Origin: Fen-1258 sp041658245
GTDB lineage: Bacteria; Bacteroidota; Ignavibacteria; Ignavibacteriales; Melioribacteraceae
Direction: 5' to 3'
DNA length: 6,443 bases
Assembly (NCBI GenBank): GCA_041658245.1
Contig: JBBAAM010000097.1
Coordinates: 1-6,443, forward strand
The first letter of the stretch is position 1. Every line of letters starts with the position of its first letter. This document shows, in pieces, positions 1 to 5,110 of this stretch. The translations under genes and the position numbers were made by a program. The notes below the pieces were generated by a model. It searched no databases. It was not told where the DNA came from and saw only the letters and a program-made list of their open reading frames with translations.

Positions 1-126
1 ACAGCTATTAGAGATTTTCTCACTGTACATAATGAACAACCTAAAATTTTCAAATGGACTAAAGACGCTGAAACTATAATGGCTAAAGTAATGAAGTGTA
101 AGGAAGCGTTAGTGGCAGTACACTAG
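1..126 (+). CDS. IS630-type transposase, C-terminal fragment (runs off left edge)
   Basis: Reading frame 1 is open from the first base to a TAG at 124-126 and gives 41 residues. They include AIRDFLTVHNEQPKIFKWT followed by KDAETIMAKVMKCKEAL. This matches the conserved tail of IS630/Tc1-like DDE transposases: an amphipathic helix, a short N-x-x-P-K-x-F-x-W-T stretch, and a final helix with a xxIMxKVxK pattern. The DDE catalytic core would lie to the left, outside the window, so I cannot tell whether the element is intact. The stop codon sits inside a perfect 12-base palindrome (TACACTAGTGTA, 118-129). The right end of the element should lie shortly after the stop, but without the left end no terminal inverted repeat can be confirmed. 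The family call rests on the short tail alone and is moderately sure. Confidence 0.72.
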   Translation, partial: TAIRDFLTVHNEQPKIFKWTKDAETIMAKVMKCKEALVAVH

Positions 127-129
127 TGT
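118..129. repeat. 12-base perfect palindrome over the transposase stop codon
   Basis: TACACTAGTGTA reads the same on both strands and contains the TAG stop. It may be part of the terminal region of the insertion sequence, or chance. The other end of the element is not in the window, so its role is undecided. Confidence 0.35.
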
Positions 130-155
130 AACTACATAATTGTTCGTTTATCCTT

Positions 156-392
156 CTAATATGGTTGGATAGACTCCATAAATTTGTATTTATTTTGTTT
201 TTGTATTGCATGATCTAAGGGATTAATAATTTTTCCAAGTGTTTTATTACTTACATGCATATTCACCCCGTGAGATAAAATTCCTTTATTCACCCCGTTG
301 GATATTTGGTTTTTATTTTTCACTCCATTCTTCAATGGCATTATCCAACGGGGTAAATATTTACTCTGTAAAACATATACATAATATCTCAC
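156..392 (-). pseudogene. Possible GIY-YIG nuclease remnant (N-terminal start only) running through the repeat element
   Basis: From a GTG at 390-392 the minus strand encodes MRYYVYVLQS, which strongly resembles the first strand of small GIY-YIG (UvrC/URI-type) nucleases. That start normally continues into an xDGxxYxGxT segment. Here it instead enters the inner repeat arms and continues with low-complexity peptide in which NGVK, NGVN and HGVN recur, because the DNA arms recur. No YIG motif, catalytic Arg or Glu can be seen over the 78 codons, so a working nuclease is not supported. The reading is that a repeat inserted into, or grew out of, the start of a GIY-YIG gene whose remainder is lost. 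Alternatively the open frame is accidental and only the ten-residue match matters. It is annotated as a remnant, not as a gene. Confidence 0.33.
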
Positions 393-397
393 GGGGT
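265..397. repeat. Nested inverted-repeat element made of four ACCCCGT(G/T)(A/G)GATA arms
   Basis: Two 13-base arm pairs are nested. The outer pair is ACCCCGTGAGATA (265-277) with its exact complement TATCTCACGGGGT (385-397). The inner pair is ACCCCGTTGGATA (292-304) with TATCCAACGGGGT (342-354), and this stem extends outward over 287-290/356-359 after one mismatch. A small hairpin, CCATT/AATGG (325-329/334-338), sits at the centre. Outer and inner arms differ at only two positions, so all four are versions of one sequence, two in each orientation. As RNA the whole could fold into a three-tier stem. It resembles a small non-autonomous repeat (REP- or MITE-like). No target-site duplication is evident. 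Single bits of the motif recur further out (GTTGGATA at 164-171, TATCCAA at 424-430), possibly by chance. Confidence 0.75.
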
Positions 398-527
398 AGA
401 TTTCAGTTGTTTTAGAATTAGCATATCCAATAACGATTAAATATATCTTAAATCCATACCACTTTCAAGAATATGTGTAGCGAATGAATAGCCCCTCTAC
501 TTTTCTATGGGCGATTCAAAAATAAAA
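398..527. other. Intergenic DNA without a recognised gene
   Basis: I see no coding frame or RNA gene here. The only structure is a weak imperfect hairpin, GAAT/ATTC (482-485/514-517) outside GCCC/GGGC (491-494/509-512), with a 14-base loop and an A-rich stretch behind it. It might form the end of a left-hand transcript, but the stem is short and I give it little weight. Confidence 0.5.
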
Positions 528-561
528 TTGACTTTGTTTTCTTAATTGCAAAACTTACAAT
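528..561 (+). promoter_or_regulatory. Candidate promoter of the Tat-exported PLP enzyme gene
   Basis: TACAAT at 556-561 is one base off the sigma-70 -10 consensus. A TTTG at 533-536 stands exactly 19 bases upstream, the spacing seen in Bacteroidetes-type promoters. TTGACT at 528-533 looks like a -35 box, but at 22 bases its spacing is too long for a classical promoter. A start of transcription near 568 would leave a leader of about 26 bases before the ATG at 594. It would also place the in-frame TTG at 546 upstream of the transcript. This is prediction from short motifs only. Confidence 0.27.
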
Positions 562-580
562 CAATTCAATCTAGAAAATC

Positions 581-585
581 GGGAG
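581..585 (+). promoter_or_regulatory. Ribosome binding site that decides the start at 594
   Basis: GGGAG lies eight bases before the ATG at 594-596, a normal Shine-Dalgarno distance. No comparable purine stretch precedes the in-frame TTG at 546. Together with the Tat motif starting at the third codon, this favours the ATG. Confidence 0.55.
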
Positions 586-593
586 AATATCAA

Positions 594-1904
594 ATGTACT
601 CACGTCGTCAATTTCTAAATAGGTTTATGATCTCAACTGGCGGGGCATTCATTGCTTTAAGAACAGATGCTTTTGCTAGAGCAACAGAAGCAATAGAAAA
701 ATTAAATCCTTCAATTTCTCCGGTTGCTTCAGCAAGTGATGAAGATTTCTGGGGCAGAATTCAATCGGCATTTGATGTTGACCGTACGCTTATCAACTTA
801 AATAACGGAGGTGTTTCTCCTTCTCCGCGAGTTGTTATAGATGCATTCAAGCGTTATATAGATTACAGCAATCAAGCGCCGTCTTATTATATGTGGCAGC
901 ATGTTGAACCGAAAGTTGAAACAGTACGTGAAAAATTAGCAATTGTATTCGGATGCGATAAAGAAGAAATTGCCATAACTAGAAACGATAGCGAATCTTT
1001 GCAAATTATTCAACAGGGAATTGATTTCAAACCCGGAGATGAAATTCTTACAACAACACAAGATTATCCCCGCATGTTAACAACATTTAATCAAATGGAA
1101 AGACGAATAGGAATAAAAGTAAACAAGGTTCAATACCCGGCTCCTCTTGAAAATAAAGATGATTATGTAGAAGCACTGAAAAGCGGAATTACTCCAAAGA
1201 CAAAAATAATATTGATCAGTCACACTTGTTTTCTAACCGGTCAAATTCTTCCTGTACGCGATGTTTGCAGAGCAGCACATGAAAAAGGGATTGAAGTTAT
1301 TGTAGACGGGGCACATTCGTTTAATCATTTTCCTTACACTCTTTCAGATATTGAATGCGATTATTTTGGCACATCACTTCATAAATGGACTTACGCTCCG
1401 ATCGGAACCGGTATGTTGTATGTAAAAAGAAATCTCATAAAAAAAGTATGGCCTTTAATGGCGGCATCGAAAGAGATGGAAGACAACATCCGCAAGTTCG
1501 AAGAGATCGGAACTCATCCGGCTGCGAATCATAATGCTATTGCAGAAGCTCTTGCATTCAACGAAGCAATTGGAATTGATAGAAAAGCCGAAAGATTCCG
1601 TTATCTTCACAAACGTTGGATCAACCGTGTTAAAAAATATGATAACGTTAAATTTTTGATTGATATAGATGATGAATCAAATTGGGCGGGAATAGTTAAT
1701 TTTAATATTACAGGCGTTAACATAAGTAAACTTGCAGAGTATTTATTAAGTAAGCATAGAATCTTTGTAGTTGTAATTATTTTTGAAGAGTTCAAAGGAT
1801 TACGCATTACACCAAATGTTTATACAATGCTTTCTGAAATGGATCTTTTCGCAGATGTGATTGAATCTGTAGCACGCGGTGAAATTAAAGAAGTTATGGA
1901 GTAG
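594..1904 (+). CDS. Tat-exported class V aminotransferase-like PLP enzyme
   Basis: Predicted as a 436-residue fold-type I PLP enzyme of the class V aminotransferase group (isopenicillin N epimerase / cysteine desulfurase-like). The start MYSRRQFLNRF carries a twin-arginine motif, followed by a hydrophobic segment and an AFA-RA site near residue 28, so it should be folded with cofactor in the cytoplasm and exported by Tat. Visible landmarks (ATG numbering) are LNNGG near 69-73 at the domain start, TRNDSES (129-135) at the cofactor phosphate region, VDGAH (237-241) with Asp238 for the pyridine nitrogen and His241, SLHKW with Lys264 as the Schiff-base lysine, and LRITPNVY with Arg404 as the probable substrate-carboxylate arginine. 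The catalytic set looks complete and the length is normal for the family plus a leader. The TTG at 546 would add 16 residues ahead of the Tat motif and is unlikely. The substrate cannot be told: epimerase, lyase, desulfurase or transaminase all remain possible. Confidence 0.88.
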   Translation: MYSRRQFLNRFMISTGGAFIALRTDAFARATEAIEKLNPSISPVASASDEDFWGRIQSAFDVDRTLINLNNGGVSPSPRVVIDAFKRYIDYSNQAPSYYMWQHVEPKVETVREKLAIVFGCDKEEIAITRNDSESLQIIQQGIDFKPGDEILTTTQDYPRMLTTFNQMERRIGIKVNKVQYPAPLENKDDYVEALKSGITPKTKIILISHTCFLTGQILPVRDVCRAAHEKGIEVIVDGAHSFNHFPYTLSDIECDYFGTSLHKWTYAPIGTGMLYVKRNLIKKVWPLMAASKEMEDNIRKFEEIGTHPAANHNAIAEALAFNEAIGIDRKAERFRYLHKRWINRVKKYDNVKFLIDIDDESNWAGIVNFNITGVNISKLAEYLLSKHRIFVVVIIFEEFKGLRITPNVYTMLSEMDLFADVIESVARGEIKEVME

Positions 1905-1963
1905 CTGTCGGCAATCAGTTTTCAGTTATTAAATTTTAAGCTGATAGCTGAACGCTGAAAGCT
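1903..1963. repeat. Degenerate AGCTGAA heptamer repeats between convergent genes
   Basis: The spacer between the convergent genes contains AGCTGAT, AGCTGAA, CGCTGAA and AGCT in direct succession (1939-1963). A related AGCTGTC is at 1903-1909, overlapping the stop codon, and the inverted forms ATCAGTT and TTCAGTT are at 1914-1927. Such CAGCT(T/A)TCAGC-type tracts occur between genes in related AT-rich genomes, to my recollection. They resemble slipped-strand tandem duplications and code for nothing here. Confidence 0.55.
1915..1951 (+). terminator. Imperfect hairpin downstream of the PLP enzyme gene
   Basis: TCAGTTTTCAGTT (1915-1927) pairs with AGCTGATAGCTGA (1939-1951) over 13 positions, with one mismatch (1921/1945) and two G-U pairs when read as + strand RNA. 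The loop is 11 bases and AT-rich. The complement has A-C mismatches in place of the wobbles, so the fold favours the + strand transcript, as expected for the gene ending at 1904. No U-run follows, so it may only protect the 3' end or terminate weakly. Confidence 0.35.
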
Positions 1964-1965
1964 CT

Positions 1966-3048
1966 TCAATGAACTTGTTTTAATATAGTTTGATTTGGCA
2001 TTACAAAAAGATTCCGGAAAGTGTAACCCCGGCTGATCAATTCATCTTTTCGTGATATCAAGAAATCTTTAACACTTTCTATTCCGATAACTTTAGTTAT
2101 GCCAATGCGAAGCACCTGTTCCTTATCAACATAAACATCGCCTTTATACGGAAGCATCGGGTTATACTCAAGATCTCTTTCTTTTATTAGAGGACGTAAT
2201 GTGTATTCAAATTCGGCAGGTACTGATTTTACAATTCCAACCAGTTCAAAATTTGGAACACCATCACGAATTGCCAAAACAATTCCGCCGCTATAACCAC
2301 GGTTAAAAACAGCATCAATAATAAATTGATGTTTTTCTTTGCTAGGACTGCTGACAATTCCTTTTGAGATCATTTTATAATTCATCGGGAATCCAAAAAC
2401 ATAAATAAAACTTCCCCATTCGAGCTCGGTTGAATTACCCCACGGATATTGAAAAACGGTCATGTTATTAGTTTCATTCGACGAATACTTTTTACCAAGC
2501 AGTGCCACATCCAAATTTTTATCAAGTAAAATTACATCAAGCTCGCCATTCTCGGGAAAATCGGAAATGTAATTTGTTTGCTTTGATTTAATTGAAACGC
2601 TTTCAACAAATTGTGATGATGTTCCATCCGGATTTACAAAATATGAAACGACAGTATCGGGGGATGAAACAATATGGGCAACAGTTAGTAATGCGACTAA
2701 ACCTTGATGTGCAAAAATAATTGTTCCCGTTCCTGAAGCCGTACGGTTAAAATAAACTTTTTCAGTTGCCTTATTTTCTATATCTGTTTGGATCAATTGT
2801 TTTAAGGTCATTTTATTTTTTTGATCGAACACATAACTTTCATAAAATGCTATACTATTGATCAATCGGATAGAATTACTTACCTCTTCAAGCTGCTGCG
2901 ATGAATTTTTGTATGGAAACTCACTATCGTATTTGCCGTCGCTCAAAGTGGGATATACTTTATCTAGAATGGATGTTGAAGAGCACGAGAGAATAGAAAT
3001 AATAGCTGGAACTGCAAGTAATATTCTAATTTGAAATTTTCGAATCAT
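1966..3048 (-). CDS. Lipoprotein trypsin-like serine protease (S1/HtrA-type catalytic domain, no PDZ)
   Basis: A 360-residue protein whose leader MIRKFQIRILLAVPAIISILS ends in a lipobox (ISILSC) with Cys22 as the lipidated residue. Ser follows the Cys, so outer-membrane sorting is plausible. The trypsin-like domain covers about residues 95-280. TVAH gives His125, DVALL gives Asp180, and GYSGG gives the nucleophile Ser253, so the catalytic triad is complete. Between them, PWGNSTELEWGSFIYVFGFP and the following SKGIVSS match the pattern of Trypsin_2/HtrA-like domains. Residues 281-360 match no domain I recognise, and no PDZ domain is visible, so it is not a classical DegP. A modest AGG (3056-3058) precedes the ATG by seven bases. 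It probably cleaves or checks proteins in the periplasm while anchored to a membrane; its substrate is unknown. It follows the M61 peptidase gene but is separated from it by a terminator and a candidate promoter. Confidence 0.85.
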   Translation of the reverse strand: MIRKFQIRILLAVPAIISILSCSSTSILDKVYPTLSDGKYDSEFPYKNSSQQLEEVSNSIRLINSIAFYESYVFDQKNKMTLKQLIQTDIENKATEKVYFNRTASGTGTIIFAHQGLVALLTVAHIVSSPDTVVSYFVNPDGTSSQFVESVSIKSKQTNYISDFPENGELDVILLDKNLDVALLGKKYSSNETNNMTVFQYPWGNSTELEWGSFIYVFGFPMNYKMISKGIVSSPSKEKHQFIIDAVFNRGYSGGIVLAIRDGVPNFELVGIVKSVPAEFEYTLRPLIKERDLEYNPMLPYKGDVYVDKEQVLRIGITKVIGIESVKDFLISRKDELISRGYTFRNLFVMPNQTILKQVH

Positions 3049-3091
3049 TGTTTTACCTGAGTGGCTGCTTATCCGAAGTAAATCTAATAGA

Positions 3092-3122
3092 AAAAAGTAT
3101 GTTAATAAAGGAGTAAAACAAA
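3092..3122 (-). promoter_or_regulatory. Candidate Bacteroidetes-type promoter of the lipoprotein protease gene
   Basis: Read on the minus strand, TTTG (3122-3119) is followed after exactly 19 bases by TACTTTTT (3099-3092). This is one base off the TAnnTTTG element in the TTTG-N19-TAnnTTTG pattern known from Bacteroidetes. A transcript would start near 3085 and carry a leader of about 35-40 bases before the ATG at 3048. The TTTG lies inside the T-rich tail of the upstream gene's terminator. This is motif-based prediction; the region is T-rich, so chance matches are possible. Confidence 0.37.
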
Positions 3123-3151
3123 AGCCCTGGCGGTTAATAATAACGCCGGGG
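3115..3151 (-). terminator. Rho-independent terminator of the M61 peptidase gene
   Basis: On the minus strand CCCCGGCG (3151-3144) pairs with CGCCAGGG (3132-3125), with one internal C-A mismatch. The loop is AT-rich and the stem is followed by CTTTTGTTTT (3124-3115). The hairpin begins about a dozen bases after the stop codon at 3163-3165. The G+C-rich stem in AT-rich surroundings, followed by a T-rich tail, is the classic intrinsic terminator layout. Orientation is set by the T tail. Confidence 0.8.
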
Positions 3152-3162
3152 TTAAAAACTTC

Positions 3163-4941
3163 TTATAAATTTTTCATCCAGGCACTTCGTAATTCGAGCT
3201 GTTGATCGGAAGCAGTATCAAGAACCTTAAATTGATGTTTGATTGATTTTGGTATCATAGAGCATTGAACCTCCTTTTGGGCACCATTACGCTCTATAGT
3301 TAATACGAAAGAATCACCAACTTTCATATTCTTCATAAAAGCAAATTTTGTCTGTGCATTTTGAAGTGTAACATCTTCTCCATTTACTTTTATTATAAAA
3401 TCATTTGCTCTAAGACCATCTTCGGTTATGTTGTCAACTTTTGTAACAACAAATTTATTATCCTTCACTCCAATTCCGAATCCGAGAGAAATTTTTGAAC
3501 TGTCAATCCCTACAAATTCTTTGTATTCAATTCCAAGTTTTCCAAAATATTCCTCGACAGGCAGTTTCTCAGTTCCCTTAATGTATCTATTAATAAAATC
3601 TGCGATCTCGGGATAAGTACGATTTACAAATTCATCAAAAAAATCTTTTTCGCTGAATGCTTTGTTGGCACCATAATCTTTATGCAGTTGATTTATCACT
3701 TCCCGCAATCCCTTTTTTCCTTTTGAAAGTTCGAGCAGACGGATATCGAGCAAGCAGGCAACAACAGCACCCTTTTGATAAATGTTTCCATATTGATCTT
3801 GCCTTTCGGTTGAATGAAGAGAGAGGTCCACAAGTGAAATCGCCGGGTCATAATTATCGTTGAGAAAAAGTTTAGTTTTTATTTCGGCAAGGAAATCATC
3901 GAGAGAGGTTAGATAATCCCGCAACTGGAGAATATCGGAAGCCCATTCTGTTACTCCTTCATATAGCCAAATATGTTGAGACATAGTCGGTTTTTCAAAA
4001 TTGAAATTACCAACCAATTCGCTATGAATATTCAGTGGAGTTATAACATGATAAAATTCGTGCGCTGCAACAGATTTCATTTCTTTAGCAAAAGGTCCTT
4101 CTAATGGTGCTTCACTATAAACATATTCAGAGCTGAAATTATGTTCCCAAGCACCGGCAGAGAAATTTTCAAAATGGAAAAGAAAAGTATAACGATCCAC
4201 AGGAAGCCCTTGTGTGAATTGACTTGTAGCAGTCAGCATATCTTCGAGAAGCATTAATAATTGTTCGGATGTAATTTTATTTGTTTTGGAATATGTATAA
4301 ACATCAATTGAAGTGTTCTCAATTTTGGTAGTTGCTTTTGTAAGATTACCAAGGAGGATCGGAGAATCAACAGCATAATCATAATCCGGCGCATCATAGA
4401 AACCATCTTTGTCAAGATTTAATGCTGTCCCGGCAAGCCATTCTTTTGGGTAATCCAATTTAATTTTGATCGGAGTTTTTTGCATCCCGTGAAAATAACC
4501 AAACACACATTGACCGTTGATGAGAACGTGATCGTTTTCAATTGAAGTACCGGACATTGCATAAACCGGATTTTCTTTCATTGGGGCGTCCCATGTTTCG
4601 GCAATCGTATAAACTAATTTTACTGTCTTAGAAGGTTCTTCAAGTTCCCATTGATTAGTTGAGATTTGCTTAGACCCCAATTCATTTCCTTTATCATCAT
4701 AAGCTTTGAATGAACGGACATATCTGCCGATGTCCATTGTTTGATATGTTCCCGGTGCAGTTGATGCAAACTGATAAATTTTATTTTGATCCGAGAGTTT
4801 TTCCGGTATCAAAGTAACTTTAAAAAGATCGTCTGCACGGTCATTCAAGTTAACATAAAATTTTTGCTGGGCAGATATTGCTGTTAACGAGGCAAGAAGA
4901 AATAAAACTGTTAGGAATAAGAATCTAATTTGATCTTTCAT
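3163..4941 (-). CDS. M61 family metallopeptidase with C-terminal PDZ domain, secreted
   Basis: A 592-residue zinc peptidase of the M61 (glycyl aminopeptidase-like) family, exported by a standard signal peptide (residues 1 to about 24, ending AISA-QQ). The N-terminal part, roughly 27-200, has the beta-rich domain typical of the family (for example TAPGTYQTMDIGRYVRSF). The zinc site is HEFYH at 294-298 with His294, His298 and catalytic Glu295. Glu328 in WLYEGVTEW is the probable third ligand. TPLNIHSE (301-308), just after HEFYH, is characteristic of the Bacteroidetes-type members. A PDZ domain spans about 484-560, with LGFGIGV as the binding-loop region and GLRANDFIIKVNG as its core. All catalytic residues are present and the length is normal. 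An AAGGA (4955-4951) nine bases before the ATG supports the start. The likely role is trimming of peptides in the periplasm or outside; M61 enzymes have been reported to favour N-terminal Gly or Ala. It is flanked by terminators, so probably transcribed alone. Confidence 0.93.
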   Translation of the reverse strand: MKDQIRFLFLTVLFLLASLTAISAQQKFYVNLNDRADDLFKVTLIPEKLSDQNKIYQFASTAPGTYQTMDIGRYVRSFKAYDDKGNELGSKQISTNQWELEEPSKTVKLVYTIAETWDAPMKENPVYAMSGTSIENDHVLINGQCVFGYFHGMQKTPIKIKLDYPKEWLAGTALNLDKDGFYDAPDYDYAVDSPILLGNLTKATTKIENTSIDVYTYSKTNKITSEQLLMLLEDMLTATSQFTQGLPVDRYTFLFHFENFSAGAWEHNFSSEYVYSEAPLEGPFAKEMKSVAAHEFYHVITPLNIHSELVGNFNFEKPTMSQHIWLYEGVTEWASDILQLRDYLTSLDDFLAEIKTKLFLNDNYDPAISLVDLSLHSTERQDQYGNIYQKGAVVACLLDIRLLELSKGKKGLREVINQLHKDYGANKAFSEKDFFDEFVNRTYPEIADFINRYIKGTEKLPVEEYFGKLGIEYKEFVGIDSSKISLGFGIGVKDNKFVVTKVDNITEDGLRANDFIIKVNGEDVTLQNAQTKFAFMKNMKVGDSFVLTIERNGAQKEVQCSMIPKSIKHQFKVLDTASDQQLELRSAWMKNL

Positions 4942-4950
4942 TTATAGCGG

Positions 4951-4955
4951 TCCTT
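4951..4955 (-). promoter_or_regulatory. Shine-Dalgarno site of the M61 peptidase gene
   Basis: AAGGA on the minus strand with a nine-base spacer to the ATG at 4941-4939. It is a better match than those of the neighbouring genes and supports this start. No convincing -10/-35 pair could be chosen in the roughly 100 bases upstream. Confidence 0.6.
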
Positions 4956-5053
4956 AATTTTTATTTGAGTAAGTATTAAGACGATTTGTAAAGGATTAAG
5001 TTCTTATTATTACCGAACAACTGAAAAAATTGATTCGTATTACTATCAGCTTT

Positions 5054-5103
5054 AAAAAAATGCAAGCACCAAAATAATCCTTCACTGATATTCAGGTGCT
5101 TGC
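5054..5103 (-). terminator. Rho-independent terminator of the serine hydrolase gene
   Basis: GCAAGCACC (5062-5070) and GGTGCTTGC (5095-5103) form a perfect nine-base stem around a 24-base loop. Read on the minus strand the stem is followed at once by an A and seven Ts (5061-5054). It lies seven bases beyond the serine hydrolase stop codon. The loop is longer than usual but contains a small TGA/TCA inner pair that could shorten it. This should separate the hydrolase transcript from the M61 gene. Confidence 0.85.
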
Positions 5104-5110
5104 TAAGAAA

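Noticed and set aside
127..155. Right terminal inverted repeat of the IS630 element
   Set aside because: The position is right, but the left end is not in the window, so no inverted pair can be shown and no boundary is assigned.
264..398. CRISPR array
   Set aside because: There are only four short arms, two in each orientation, with unequal gaps. CRISPR repeats are longer, directly repeated and regularly spaced.
482..517. Hairpin GAAT..GCCC / GGGC..ATTC as a riboswitch or terminator
   Set aside because: It has two stems of only four bases separated by an uneven bulge, with no known riboswitch motif. It lies upstream of the candidate promoter, so is unlikely to be in the leader of the next gene.
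1607..1807. Minus-strand open frame of 66 codons
   Set aside because: It lies wholly inside the PLP enzyme gene on the opposite strand, and its peptide has no recognisable feature. It is a shadow of the real gene.
3428..3863. Two plus-strand open frames (3428-3616 and 3657-3863)
   Set aside because: Both are antisense to the M61 peptidase, whose zinc and PDZ domain frame is certain. They have no ribosome site or family resemblance.
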